Shown here: one piece after another, positions 47,149 to 59,530 of the stretch | Position numbering within the stretch: position 1 is the stretch's first letter | Layout: each line of letters begins with the position of its first letter | Notes under the pieces: generated by a model | What the model was told of the DNA's origin: nothing | Seen by the model: only the letters and a program-made list of their open reading frames with translations | Database searches by the model: none | Made by a program: the position numbers and the translations under genes | Assembly (NCBI GenBank): GCA_054661495.1 | Contig: BAAFSQ010000017.1 | Location: 1 to 64,000 of the forward strand | Direction of reading: 5' to 3' | DNA: 64,000 bases | Source: Zygophlyctis sp. KS116 | Lineage: Eukaryota; Chytridiomycota

Positions 47149-47196
47149 CCGCTGATCTGCACGTCCGAAAAGCTTTTCGGACGTGCAGATCAGCGG
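47149..47196. repeat. Perfect 48-bp palindrome
   Basis: Two 24-bp arms with no spacer: CCGCTGATCTGCACGTCC plus GAAAAG (47149-47172), followed by its exact reverse complement (47173-47196). It is noticeably more GC-rich than the surroundings. It lies in the 102-bp spacer between the divergent start codons of trehalose phosphorylase (47133) and bL17m (47236). It could extrude as a cruciform or form a hairpin if transcribed. It might also be an amplification or assembly artefact. Seen directly; role unknown. Confidence 0.95.
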
Positions 47197-47235
47197 CAAA
47201 TGGTAAGTGTCAGTGTTGGGCGCTCCTGTTAAAAA

Positions 47236-48036
47236 ATGAAGCATGGCAAAAGGTTCTGGCAAAAGAAACTCAATAGATCCCCAGAGCATAGAGGGGCATT
47301 ACTCAAAAATCTAATTACATCTCTAGTTGTGAATGAACAGATTCAAACCACTCTTGCAAAAGCAAAATTTATGGCAAGATCAGCAGATCTGGTAAGATCA
47401 CATTTAAATTGAATTAAGATGATTGAACATGCTAAAAAAGGTTTGATGAAACAGGTCGAGAAAAAACTCTTTAGGAAAGATGAAACAATACCAATTATTA
47501 TGAAAAAATTGGTTCCTAGATATGAGAAAAGATTTGGAGGTTATACTAGAATTTTAAGGAATGGGTTTAGAAGATCTGGTACAGATCGAGCACCTTTAGC
47601 AATTGTTGAATTTGTTGATTGTCCAAAAGATACTATTCATAGATTGGCTCAGGTCCAATTACCAACATTGAAAGAAGATTTAAAAAAGACTATTTCAGAA
47701 AAGTACAGAGTTAATCCAGTACAGTTATTTGATCCAATCAGTGGTGAACCTGTCACCATTCTTCAACATGAGCTAAAAAGGGAATTAAATGAAAAAACGA
47801 TTATCAAGCTTTCAAAGAGAGAAAGAGGGATTCAAAAATTGATTGATAAATACGAGAGATCAATGTCATCATATCCTACTGCCCGTGCAAAAGATGGAGT
47901 AGATAAAACGCGTACAGTTGGTAGTCTAGATCAAACATTGGATGATCTATCATTGGAGTCTCGGCTAATCCAGGAGAATGAGCTTAAGCCTGCAGACGAG
48001 AAAGATTCTAAACAGAAATGGTTCAAGTGGTTTTAA
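47236..48036 (+). CDS. MRPL8: Mitochondrial ribosomal protein bL17m
   Basis: Large-subunit mitoribosomal protein of the bL17 family. Product 257 aa. It begins MKHGKRFWQKKLNRSPEHRG, the canonical bL17 start, followed by LLKNLITSLVVNEQIQTTLA and KAKFMARSAD. After an intron (47392-47418) come KKLVPRYEKRFGGYTRIL and APLAIVEFVD. About 110 residues extend beyond the bacterial domain, as in fungal mitochondrial homologues. There is no obvious cleavable presequence, as is common for bL17m. Confidence 0.93.
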
Positions 48037-48060
48037 GAGTTCGGGCCTTTTTAAGATAAA

Positions 48061-51000
48061 TGGACGGGGACGAGTCCATTGATATTGTAGTAGAAGATAC
48101 GGTCATAGCTGTTCATGAAATACCTTTGGATTATCTTGAGAGTCCTCCTCCTGAATCCCTATCCAGCCTGGATGAGCAATTAAAAAAGGTAAAATAATAA
48201 CAGTCTGACTCTACTCAGCTATTAAATGATATCAAGAAGCTTGATGATGAGAGAAGAGACGCCATGCTACAAAGTGATAAGTCTTTCCCAACGCCATTAT
48301 TCCCCTTTCCAAGGTAAAACACACTGAATTTATTCAAGTTTTCTAGAGTCTTTCAACGATTTTCGTGATAAGCAACTGGAAGAGTTTTTAAACGTTCCGG
48401 AACCAGCATCTGTAGCATCTATAGGGGACGATGTAAAAAAAGAGGTATGAATCAAACAACGTTTATAATAGATGCGAGAGTTTTGGGATATTGATTCAGA
48501 AGTTACTGGAGAGAAAATTCTTTATCGATTGTTGGCATTTTACAAAGATAGAGGTAATGATGAGAATTGTCATGATTGTAGCTTCTGCTCTTCTTGTTGA
48601 AAATTCACTAATTGTATCACGCTATACAAGATTTCAGCATATTAGTCAAAGGGAAAGTGAACTTTTTGATGTTATCAGGTCAAGACAGCAGAGATTACAA
48701 GATGAATATCAGGATGCCACAGAAAGATGGGAGCGGTTAATGAAGATCTCCCAAGAAGGACCAAAAGAAGCTAATCAAAAGGATTCACAGTTTGATTTTG
48801 AGCTGTCTGATCTAGCAATTTATCTTCGATGGTTTATTCAGCAAGCGCATGCTCAAAGGGATTTGAAGACTTTCTTCACCAGAATGAAGGTACAAGTCTC
48901 AATGATAAAATTAGATTATGCCTCATTACAGTTTTCCTTCAATTTTAGGTGATTATCATTTGATCAATGAGATTAAACCTGGTGAGGGGAAACCAGATTT
49001 TTTTGGGATTTTGGAAGGCATTAATGAGTAATTTTAAATTATTAAAATTTAGATTTGTGGAATCAATGCCACTTAAACAATGTGCCCCAGAGGATTTCTT
49101 AACTGAGGCTGAACTTCTTTGTTCATATTGGAAAATAGAAAGTCCGATAGATCTTGAAGATGGGCAGCCATTTATATATGAAGCAGAGTCATTGTTCTAC
49201 AATAGATTTCAAGATCAAGTCCAGCAGAATATTTTGGCGCCTTACGAAGGGCTATCAGATAAACCAGCTGGGGATCGGGGAGCCGCAACTTCTAATGATT
49301 ATAGTGATTTATGGACTGAAAAAATGGCGTCTTTTGCAGAATATTCAGTTTTACCGGACAAAAAAAGTAATAAAGATCATTAAAATACATTAGAAACAAG
49401 AATTCGTAAAGCTGATTGGATAGATAAAGTTAAATTTTATCCTAGGTATCAAAAATGGCAGAAGGATCAAATTAATACTTTGGGAGAGGTAACTCTTTTT
49501 TCCATAATCTGGTTAGCAAGTAGAAACTGATTTGGAGGTAAAGTATGAATACAATCTGCTTATGGTGGATGATTACGAAGTTGTAGTATCACAGTTGAAA
49601 GGCTCAGCGAAACGATTATACAGCTCTGCGTCACAAGTTCCAAACTGTCGGCCAATTAGTGGGAAAATTTTAAGTATGAATAAGGAACATTCAAGGCAGC
49701 CTTTAGCTGAACCAGAAATTCATTTTTATGAAACATTTAATCTTGGAATGTGTGTTCCGAATGGGAAATTAGATTTGATTGATTCAAATGTCTTACTTAG
49801 CAAAAAACTTTTACTTGGGCAACTATTGAAAGATAATGAAGAAATTCAAAAATTAGATGCTCAAAGCAAGAGTTTCAATAGCCACAAGATCAATGTAATT
49901 CGTTTGTATGCGAGATAATAATATAGCCGACCATTGCAACTTTATTTACTGAAAATGAAATTTACGCGCTTCTACTGTTGCGAAATATTCGCCTGCGGGA
50001 ACAAAGGGATACATTGCTAAGACAACTCAACTTTTTCAGATCCGTTGAAAAACGATTAACTCTTGATGTAAGTTATATTAATACTTATCCTAGTTCGATA
50101 ATAGAAGCTCGGCAATAAAAATTCAAGAATTCGATGTATGACCTGGTTTTTTAAATTTAGGCCGACCGAGAATTATCAGAAGATTTAATACCTGACTTTA
50201 TTGTATCAATGTATGACTGAATAGATTTATTAAGCTAGGATGCAGAATAGAAGCTTGTTCAATCTGACAAAGTCTCTAGATTTTGATGCAAATGCAGAGA
50301 ATGATCAAAGACCGCCAGATTTATCTTGCGAAGACCTGAGGGGGGTTGTAGGAAATATGCCTATTGTTTTCGACGCAGAAGGAAATCAGTTTATATATGG
50401 TACAGTTTGTTATTCTTAGCGATAGATGTGGCTTTGACTGATAGAGCAGAGATTGAAAATACCTTGATAAAAGCATCCACTATTTATCTTAATAAGGATA
50501 TAATTGCAGGAGATGTTGGAAAGTCATATGTTGATGAGCTGCGCTATAGAATGTCAGATCGAAAGAGTATTTTAAGACTGTTGATTTATATTAGCTTTTT
50601 CAGAAACTATTATTTCCAATTCTACTCATATGAACTCATCTATAGATCGATCTCAATTTCTTTTAGAATTGTTCACGGCCGAAGTTGAATTCAATTTCGC
50701 CAAAGGGATGTAATTCAATTTTAAAATTGATTTTAGCTCGTAAATGCATATATGGAGATTTATGAACACAGCTCTGATTCTCAAGAAATACGACAAATCT
50801 TAATAGATTTGTTGTATTTGCGTCCAAATTATAATTTCAATGTAAGCTTGGTTATTCATAACCAAAGAATCGAAATATTATTCAAAGTTATGTAATTCAT
50901 AGAAAATCACTAGAGCTTCATGCAATCATTGTAAAGAAAATGATCAAGTATGGCATAGATTCTCACAGGAATTGGATTAGTTCCATTTCATCTGGCAAGA

Positions 51001-54000
51001 TAAAATATGATGGGATGATAAATTTCGGTATTCCCGAGATGTGTAATTTTTTTGATCATTAAAAGAAAGATAAGGCTCCAGAAGCTACCTTACACATTCC
51101 AGAAATTGAAGTAGGGATGACTCAAATAGTTCCCCAAGTGTCCCAAATATCCAATTTTTTCGATGTCCTACTAAAAACAAGAGATCAATTTATCCACTCG
51201 GTCTCAAATTTTACTCAAGTTAATTATGTATCTCCAGCTGCAATGGAGTGTGCTGTTTTAAAGGAAATTATTGTACCAATTATTTGGATTAAAGTGATAG
51301 CATCTTTGGGATTTAATGGCTGATTTGAAGTTTTCAGGAACAGGGACAGCTCCTACTAGGCGATATTCTGTTAATCTTTCTGGTCCCGGTTTAATTGACA
51401 CTCCTTACCTTCCAGACTTTATTTTGAGAGAATTGAATTCGGAAATGTTAATAAAGAAAATTCTAATGCCACTTTTAACTACACCGATCACGATTTGAAA
51501 ACTAAAGGTAGGAATTTACTCTAAATTTTAAGGAACTGAAAAGATGATGAATCTATATAAGTTTTTGATTATTAGGAGTAGATTACTTTTTTCTTGGACT
51601 GAAACAGGTACGTAACAATCGAATTTATCGAAGAATATTGGAGAAAAGCGTTACAGGAACAATGTGATGAAATGAATTTGAGCAAAGAAATGTTTTCTGG
51701 CCGACTTTATGGATTTACGTTTGACTTATCAGAACACGAACCGGTTCTGAACGATGTAAGTCATTGATTGAAAGATTAAAATCAGGATGCGTTTCATGAA
51801 GCCTCCTATGATTTAGAAGATTTAACTTCAGCTGCACAAGCAGACCAAAAGAGTTTGGATTCTAGTTTGAAATTTGGACCACTAGTCATATCAGAGTTGG
51901 AGGAAAATTATCAAATAATTAATCTTGATGATCCTTCTCAAATATTGCATTATATGGAACCAGTTGGCTTAAAAAGGCTTATTCTAGCACTTAGATTGCA
52001 ACTCCCAGAGAAAAACCTTTTAATGGCTGTATCAGAAATTATTACTTCTTTACTAGCAGAAAACCGCTCTAAAATTTTATTGGAGGATTTGAATAAAAGA
52101 CTATACCCCACAATGGTAATTTTTTTAATTAACGATTATAGTCATATTCGAAAAAAAATAAGCAACCAAAAGAAGAGAATTTTACATCAATCGCAGAGTT
52201 AAGCTCATTAATTCCCAATATCGTTCAAAAGAAGACAAGTCTTAGAAAAACTACAATGTTATTGTATACTAAAGAGTAATTTATTTTAAATTATTTTACC
52301 AAAGGTATAAATTAATTCGAGACACTAAAATCAGCCAAGGAGAAAAAACAAAAAAAATCAATGAATTAAAGGTATGATCGACTCTTTATTAAATTTCAGA
52401 ATCGAATAGTCTTGTGGTATAATGATAATCTTTCTTGTATCGCAAAAGAGGGATGTGAAAAAGCGCAATTCGTAAAAATTATGGCAACGATGAAGAAAAC
52501 GATTTTTAGTGATTCATATGGCTCAATCAGCTTCTTGGAATCTAAGATAAGGACTAATAATGAATTTTTTCTTTACGAAAATCAATCTGAAAAAGGAAAT
52601 ATTGAAATTAAAAAGCCCTTATGCAGAAAACAGGAACTATATTTTTATCATGATGATCATTTGGTACAGTTAGCTCATCTGTGGTACATTCCCCATACTG
52701 CAGAATGCATTTCGGTAAATTGCTTAAATTGATAATTATATAAGAAATTGGGTCAAATGGATACTAATTCATTAGATATAACTAAGATGTTATTTGTAGA
52801 TTTAGGAATTTTCGGAAAATCCTACGAAATACATGCATTGATATTTCAGATCTATAACTTGGTGAAAGCATACTCGAAGCTGCTCCAATCTAGTCAAAGA
52901 ATATCATCACATGGTAATCAAGGAACGTTTAAATATCTAGTTAAGTCGCTAAGGGAAGCTGATTATGTTATCAATAATATTGAAAATTTGAAGAGGGAAA
53001 TAGGTGAGAAAGCAGAATATTCAAAGATTCGTCAATTACTGCTTCTAAAAAGAAAACAGTGGTACCTTAAACTTTATTTGATGCTCTCATTATCTATAAA
53101 CTCATTAAAAATGACGCTGGTATTTTTCGTTAGCTTATTTATGAAAGATGCACGACGCCGCCGGTTCCTTGAAATTATCATTAATGGAACTTAATCCGCA
53201 TGAGATCAATATCTCTATTAACCAGCTTGGATTCTTTAAAGATGTATATATGTTCGAAATAATTTGAAGATTCATGTTAGGTTACCCGATTTTTACGATA
53301 CGAATCTTTACATATATGGCGGTCTTGACCATTACGCAAAGCGGATTTGTGATTCAAATGTTTTGAATCTTGAAGAAACTCTTGAAGAAAGACTTCAGGC
53401 ATTGTCTTTTGAAAATATGGGTACATCTGAAGAGATAAATCAAATTTTGGTAAACTATCTCAGCGGTTTTTGTGTGCTAGTTAATCTTCGTCAAGATTTT
53501 TTTGAATCCAATTCAAGACACCATTCGATTAAGGTAAATATCGTTTTATAAAACTCATATAATAGAATACAGAAGAAGTTAAATATTTATCGGATAGATA
53601 TAAGTTCCGGATAGTTGTTCCCGCAATAAAGTTTTACTATGACCAAACTCGAGGTAATCAAACAGTGTCAGCAAATACATTTTTGGAGATGGACTTTGTT
53701 CAAGGACCGAATTCTAAAAGCAATATTAGTAAGAGAATGAAGCAGGTATATATTTTAAATATTAATTTAGCTCAGTCTTTTGAAGAATGTCAGATTAAAG
53801 CACTGAAGATTGAGTTCCTGCGAAAGAAGACATCTGAAATGATTGATACGGCGCGGTATTTTTATCATAAACTAGAGGATGAACGGATGGGAAGATTATT
53901 CAAGACAAAAAATTCGATCCTCGTTCCATCATCTGCTTTTATCAATCAATTGGCCTTTAATATTGCTGATGAGGATTATTTGGCGAAATCAACAATTTTC

Positions 54001-55897
54001 CATGAACTCAGTTCTGCAATAAGAAATTTAAACACTCGATTTGTAAGTGAATCAAATTTACTTATATTAGAATTTTGAGGATTATAAAACACATATTGGT
54101 GCTGAAATCCGGGAAAATATTTTTGCTTGCGAAAAAGAAAAACTTGCTGCAGTGGTATTTATTTATATTATCGAATGATTCTAGTTGTATGATTTTTCTA
54201 TGCGGCTAACGAAATGGCAGACAACTCGGCAGAATCAAGCTATTGAATTTGATGGGAAAATGCATGGACATTTGCTAGGAATGCTTAGAAATAGTGAGCA
54301 TATCATAAGATACTTAAATTACCTTAAAAATTGCATGGAGAGGGTATGATACAAAATGATCTAAAAAAAGGAATTTAAAGCAAGTATCTCAGTTCAGACG
54401 AAAACCGCTAATTTGGATATACTCTCCGAGCTTGCTTCAGCCAGTACAGAACTTGAAGAATTGAAGAAAAGTAGAAAAATCGATGAAAAGCGAATTAGAG
54501 CAAAAATAATTGATGAATATGACGACTTGGTCCAGGAGCTTGTAAATGAAATAACCGTACTACGCAATCGGTTTAGAGAGTATCAGACGAATAATTTCAA
54601 TCAAGTGATGCAAATTATGTCAGAATCCAAAAAAAGTGAACTTTTTAAATTGTCAATTATCGATAACATTCCAGACTCAGTTCATGATACAGCAGTAAAA
54701 ATGATTTCAGAGGAAAACCAAATAATGGATTTGAGAAAGGAAACACATGAATTACAAATGACTGTGAGTCTGATGAGGCTCTAATCATAGTTATTAAAAA
54801 TCCGCTCAATGTTTACGATGAAAGAACAAGCGCTAAGAACTCAATATGATCGTCAGGTATTTTTATTTATTAACAAAAGATTTTGGAATTGACAACCAAA
54901 AAGAAAGATGCCGAAGATCGCTTATGGCGTGCATACAAGGATAGGGAAGCTAGAGAAAGAGCACAAAGAAGAGAACTTCACAAGTTGGAAAAGGTTCGAT
55001 TCAATAGAATAATTTATATAGACCTCTGCAACATCTCAAACTCAAATTGATACTCTGCAACGTCTTTTGAAAGAGGCACAAACCAAAATCCAACCTCTGA
55101 TTTCCAGCGAAAGAAAAAAAGATGGAAATCAAAAAGCTGTAATAAATCATTCAAGTTTGGACGCATCATCTTTTGGAGAATGGACTGGCGACCCTAAAAA
55201 AGACGAATTGATATTTTACCAAATCAAGGAAAAACTCAAGTTTTATGAAAAGATTCAAATCCAAAATCTTTTAGAAGAACTCAAAAACAAGACATATTTG
55301 ATTGAAACTTTGATTCAGCAAAAGAGGGATGAAGAGACAAAAAAGGATAGCATTCAAAAGCCCTCCAAACTTTGCAGACCATCATCTGTTAGAAAACCTG
55401 ATTTACGTTGGAATATCAAAGTAAGAAACGATTTAGATCAATCTAATGCAGCCGCATCGGCAGAACCCTCTTCTAAAACCGAATATGAATTAAACCGACT
55501 GACTTCTATAAACCAGCAATTAATTCAACTCCTTCAAAAAAATTCAATCCCGATTCCAAATGACATCTTGTCTAGTGATAAGCAGCGTGTCTCATTTGCT
55601 GTAACAGCAGCTCCTGCTAGCGTTAAATCACAATTATACTCTAGACCACAATCTGGAATAGAATCTGTAACTACTCTGCCATATGTGATACCTGTTCTCT
55701 CTCGAGCATCATCTGCAAGGAAAGATCGAGGCTCTAGACCCGAGTCCGGACTATCAGGAACAATGATTGGAACGTCTATAGCGGGATCTAATTCAAGACC
55801 TTGTACGGCTAGACAGATTTCTAGACCAGGAACATCATCCGCTAAGCGACCAGCATCTGCAAGATTTAGCCAGATCGCTGGCCTTAATTATAACTAA
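48061..55897 (+). CDS. Very large coiled-coil protein, possibly CCDC162-like
   Basis: A ~7.8-kb region of many short exons on the plus strand that I read as one gene, from the ATG at 48061 to the TAA at 55895-55897. It is estimated at over 2000 aa; exon joins are only partly resolved (for example introns 48189-48218 and about 48890-48915). The N-terminal part has FNDFRDKQLEEFLNVPEP and FWDIDSEVTGEKILYRLLAF. The middle has LAHLWYIPHTAECIS, which reminds me of CCDC162. The C-terminus has coiled coils and a basic SRPxS repeat tail (SRPQSG, SRPESG, SRPCTAR, SRPGTSS). CCDC162 is a long protein of ciliated eukaryotes; the match is from memory and weak. Two adjacent genes cannot be excluded. Confidence 0.5.
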
Positions 55898-55935
55898 TAA
55901 ACATTTAAGTGCTAGTATTGAGTTTGTGAGAAATA

Positions 55936-57065
55936 ATGGCAGCCGATAACAATCTTTTTCTTGATATTCTCAGTGCCTGGCTATGTAAGGATGATCCATT
56001 CAAAGCATCGGTGGCATCAGGAACTATTATATTGGACGATGGGAAATCGTTCTCTGGGACTTTTGCAGTTGCATGCTACATTTGCCGTCTTAAGAATTGG
56101 CCGGTTTTAGGAAATGATGAATTGGAACAAGTTCAAGTCCAAGATCTTGTCTTACATACTCTTGCGTCTAGTATAAGTTGGGATGATCTTAATACTGAGT
56201 TGAAAAACAAGACTTTTATGGTTGGTACAAGTTTTACTTTGGCTGATATTGCTTTATATTCAAAGATTTATCATCCATTTTCAAGATTAGATCAAAAGGA
56301 TCGGATGGTATACTATCATGTTACGAGATATTTTGATTTAATTCAACATTTGGTGGCTTCATATTATAATGATGATTTTATTACTAGAATGCTTAATATT
56401 GATCTTGATGCTCAAATAGAGGTATGTTTTTTAGATTCTAATGATAGACGCCGATTTCTAATAAAGCTTCAAAAAAGGAAAATGAAAAGGAAGCCAAAAA
56501 AGCAAAATCAATGGCTGATGATACATCAAAGGTAAAAGAACCTTTAAAGAATACAATTTCACCTGCGCAGTTAAAGATTATTGTAGGAAAAGTTGTATCA
56601 GTTAAGAGACATCCTGATGCTGAAGCTCTATATGTTGAAGAAGTTGATATAGGATCTGAAAATCCAATTACTGTTGTTTCAGGTCTTGTAAAGTTTATGC
56701 CAGAAGACGCATTACTTAATACTCTAGTTGTTCTTTTAGCAAATCTTAAACCTGCGAAAATGAGAGGTATAGAATCTCAAGCAATGGTTCTTACTGCCGA
56801 AAGCTCTAATGGATCAGTAGAATTGATTATACCACCATCGAATTCTTTACCGGGTGATGTATTAACCTTCAAGGACATTGCAGGAATTCCAGAACCTCTC
56901 TTAAATCCTAAAAAGAAAATTTGGGAAACAATTCAACCATTATTATCACTTACTTCTAAATGTGAAGTTATTTACAAGAATCAAGTTGATAATAGACTTC
57001 ATACTTTGGGATCTCAAAAAGGAATCTGTAGATCAAAGTCTATAACTGATGGAAAAATTAAATAA
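55936..57065 (+). CDS. ARC1: ARC1/AIMP1-like tRNA-binding cofactor of aminoacyl-tRNA synthetases
   Basis: Product 367 aa. The N-terminal GST-C-like domain (about 1-150; FMVGTSFTLADIALYSKIYH) docks to synthetases. A short Lys/Glu-rich linker follows, then a C-terminal EMAP II OB-fold tRNA-binding domain (IIVGKVVSVKRHPDAEALYV, TVVSGLVKFMP, RGIESQAMVLTA, LNPKKKIWE). This is the layout of yeast Arc1p and animal AIMP1/p43, which deliver tRNA to MetRS and GluRS. One intron, 56422-56447. The EMAP II domain could also belong to a TyrRS or MetRS, but no catalytic domain is present. The gene ends 11 bp before the convergent 57077-57442 gene. Confidence 0.9.
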
Positions 57066-57076
57066 ATAATAATTTT

Positions 57077-57442
57077 TTAATGAATTTGTCCCCCAATAGC
57101 ATAATCTCGAACAAATTCTGAGAATCCCTTGACTGTCAGATTGCTATTAACTTGTTTCAGATCTGAAAAATTAGATACTCCACGAGGGGACACAGTTTGA
57201 ATTTTTGATGAATCTAGAGAATATACTTTTAGATCTGATTCTATTTTTGTCAAGAGCATTGATGATGGTACTCTATATACTCTACGATTATATCCCGTTG
57301 GATATTTTCTAACAGCTCTTTTATGTAGTAATTTATCAACAGGCATTTTCATATATCTCTTTGAAGGATTTAATGATGACAGCTGTGCATTGATAAAGGA
57401 TGTATCTAAAGATGAATAATTCCCAGGATAATAAGCATTCAT
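57077..57442 (-). CDS. Small hypothetical protein
   Basis: Single-exon frame of 121 aa starting MNAYYPGNYSSLDTSF. It is basic in the middle (KLLHKRAVRKYPTGYNRRVY) with no signal peptide, membrane segment, Cys cluster or coiled coil. It starts with an ATG and is tightly convergent with ARC1 (11 bp between stops), consistent with a genuine gene in this layout. I do not recognise a family; tubulin-associated inner-junction proteins share such a Tyr/Arg-rich character, but that is a guess. Confidence 0.55.
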   Translation of the reverse strand: MNAYYPGNYSSLDTSFINAQLSSLNPSKRYMKMPVDKLLHKRAVRKYPTGYNRRVYRVPSSMLLTKIESDLKVYSLDSSKIQTVSPRGVSNFSDLKQVNSNLTVKGFSEFVRDYAIGGQIH

Positions 57443-57659
57443 ATTTTATGATGAATCGTCATCTGATGACGCTGTAGCACGTTATCAAATCCTGCCGTCA
57501 TTCAGGAATCATGAGATCATAAGCGTTTAAATGCATAATGACGTTATAAATCATGAATACTAGAATTGGCGATCGTTTAACTGATAAGAATCCCTGATAA
57601 GACAGCCCAAAGACAAACATTCAAAATTGACTGCTTGAATTCCGTTATTGCTGATCATA
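57443..57659. other. Intergenic region with TGACG-type sites
   Basis: 217-bp divergent spacer between the 57442 and 57660 start codons. It contains GTCATCTGATGAC (about 57459-57471), a 6+6 inverted repeat, and further TGACG/TGACGT sequences that resemble bZIP/CREB sites. An ATGATGA and a distant CTGA are too far apart for a normal box C/D RNA. No gene seen. Confidence 0.4.
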
Positions 57660-58029
57660 ATGCAGTCTAGTAACCATAATGTCGATCATATTGCTAATCA
57701 AAAACTTAATCATAATTATGAATTAAAGGCCGGATCAACGGATGATTTCATAACTCCGAGCTGGTCATTATTAGATTTAGCTAAACATTTAGAGGTAGAA
57801 ATCATTACCTAATATTTAGATGGATCCATGGATTATCAGCGATTATATTAATAGAGATGAAATTAATTCATGCTCATCAGGACTATCGGACAGCGTAGAC
57901 AGCTCTCTGACAATCGTGAGTAGAGATTATCAAGTATTTATTCCTCAAGATAAAGTTTTAAAACTAATTAATGCTATTAAATCAGAGCCAAAGGCTTTCT
58001 CAAAGCCTCAGAATAAATCTCAAGTTTGA
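57660..58029 (+). CDS. Small hypothetical protein A
   Basis: Predicted 114 aa. Exon 1 is 57660-57794, the intron 57795-57819 (25 nt), exon 2 57820-58029. Hydrophilic and Ser/Asp/Asn-rich; it has DDFITPSWSLLDLAKHLE and, near the end, VFIPQDKVLKLINAIKSE. There is no signal peptide or known domain. The following gene has a similar size and intron position and shares FITP and the KVxKxIN pattern, so the two may be old tandem paralogues. Function unknown. Confidence 0.5.
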
Positions 58030-58052
58030 CATGTTTACACTTTTAAGAGGAA

Positions 58053-58430
58053 ATGGCCAAATTTAAAAAGTATTTTTATGAGTCAAAGGATGATCCGTTT
58101 TTATTAGTTGAATCTATTATAACTCAGCCGTTGGACACGAATAAGTATTCGGACACTCTGGTAGTTTTTTAATATTGATGAAATTAGTCTTCAAACATTT
58201 TTATAACTCCTCCGGCCAGTTCAACCTTATCGCCAAACGATTCTATAGGCGCATGGATGTCTTCGCCTTTTGATCTTGATTCATTGCAGGAAAATGAATT
58301 TTGTGGTAGGCAGATTAAAGGATTAAATATTAAATCTGACAAAGTAATTAAAGTGATTAATGATCTTTGTTCAATGAATTTAAAGGATCAGAAAAGCGTA
58401 TTGTCTAAATATATCAATAACGATCTTTAA
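58053..58430 (+). CDS. Small hypothetical protein B
   Basis: Predicted 116 aa. Exon 1 is 58053-58160, the intron 58161-58187 (27 nt), exon 2 58188-58430. It begins MAKFKKYFYESKDDPF; exon 2 has NIFITPPASSTLSPNDS and ends with KSDKVIKVINDLCSMNLKDQ. It lies 23 bp after gene A, with which it may be paralogous. Its TAA stop (58428-58430) overlaps the stop of the convergent gene (58427-58429) inside TTAA. No family recognised. Confidence 0.5.
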
Positions 58431-59530
58431 AATTCTCCTAAATGAACTCTAATGTCTAAAGGTAGAGCTCCCAAATCACTTAATAATGTCGTGTTCCAAG
58501 GTCCTAAGTCATCCGTACAAGTTTTTTGATTAGAAATAGTAAAAAAGCAAGCATTTAAAGATTCTGAGTGATTTGATTTTGATAATTCTGGGATATTTGA
58601 TATGAAATTTGTAATTTTAGAGATTGGTGCATCTCCTTGTAAAGATAAAAGTTTACTTTTGCGTCCAGGAAGAGATAAAGTAAAGGAATATTCAAGGTAT
58701 TCCATTGGTAATGGATCATCAGTATCCTTTTCAAATTCTGAGGGACGCCAAAACTTTCCTAGAGAGGATTCAAGAGAGGATTTGTCTACAAATTCTTCAG
58801 TTTTTTGAGTATTATAGTCCTGAATAGATGGACTTTTTGGTTTCTTTACTTTGATCGGTTTGAGAGTACTGATGCTATTGTAATTAACTTTGGATGTGAC
58901 TGACTCTTGAATCATTTGAGAGATTATATCTCTTTTTTCATGATTCTGCTGTCCATCTTTTTGAGCAATCTGCTTAAATCTTGAAGTTAATTCAACTGTT
59001 TTTTCTTGAATGACTCTATCGCATGGTTTGTCTAGATTTAATGGTAATCTTTTGAATTTATCAGGGCAGTCTTTCAATCCAGACTCTGAATTTTCTTGTT
59101 TTGATTTATCTGGTGCTATGCAAGGCTTTTTCAAGAGATTAGAGATTTTAGAGTCTGAAGACTCATAAGTTACTGCCAGCGTCTTTTCTTGAGAAGAGCC
59201 AAGTCTCTTTATTTGATTTTTAGAGATTACACCGGGTTTTACTGTCTTATTTGACTGCTTTACTCTTGGTATCACTGGTTTATTGATATAATTAGTCTTT
59301 AATTTGACTTGAGATTTAGTTTCAAACTTGACTGGAGGAAGCCTTCTTGGCATTGCTATCTTTGAAATTGTTAAATCTAGTTTCTTATCCAATTTGTTTA
59401 ATTTTCTTTCTGTATTTTCCAATCTTGAATCTGACTTGACTAGCTTTAATGGATTTTTCTGAGATTTAACTTTCCATAATTCTGAAGAAGGCTCTGATCC
59501 CAATCTATATCCTATTCCTTCGAATTTCAT
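58427..59530 (-). CDS. Basic, mostly disordered protein with a possible ubiquitin-like C-terminus
   Basis: Single-exon gene, 367 aa from the ATG at 59530 (an upstream TTG in frame was not used). It opens with MKFEGIGYRLG. A Lys/Pro/Ser-rich low-complexity middle follows (RRLPPVKFETKSQVKLKTNY). The last ~90 residues look folded: LEYSFTLSLPGRKSKLLSLQ, then DLGPWNTTLLSDLGALPLDI, which recalls UBX/ubiquitin-like sheets seen in UBXN10/UBXN11. The similarity is weak and unverified. Its stop overlaps that of gene B. Confidence 0.55.
   Translation of the reverse strand: MKFEGIGYRLGSEPSSELWKVKSQKNPLKLVKSDSRLENTERKLNKLDKKLDLTISKIAMPRRLPPVKFETKSQVKLKTNYINKPVIPRVKQSNKTVKPGVISKNQIKRLGSSQEKTLAVTYESSDSKISNLLKKPCIAPDKSKQENSESGLKDCPDKFKRLPLNLDKPCDRVIQEKTVELTSRFKQIAQKDGQQNHEKRDIISQMIQESVTSKVNYNSISTLKPIKVKKPKSPSIQDYNTQKTEEFVDKSSLESSLGKFWRPSEFEKDTDDPLPMEYLEYSFTLSLPGRKSKLLSLQGDAPISKITNFISNIPELSKSNHSESLNACFFTISNQKTCTDDLGPWNTTLLSDLGALPLDIRVHLGEF

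Noticed and set aside
48189-48203. A 15-nt intron in the large coiled-coil gene
   Set aside because: Using the next AG gives a 30-nt intron in the same frame, which matches the local size range much better.
57448-57590. ATGATGA and CTGA boxes in the 57.5-kb spacer as a second box C/D snoRNA
   Set aside because: The boxes are about 130 nt apart, there is no terminal stem, and the bases before CTGA show no rRNA complementarity that I recognise.
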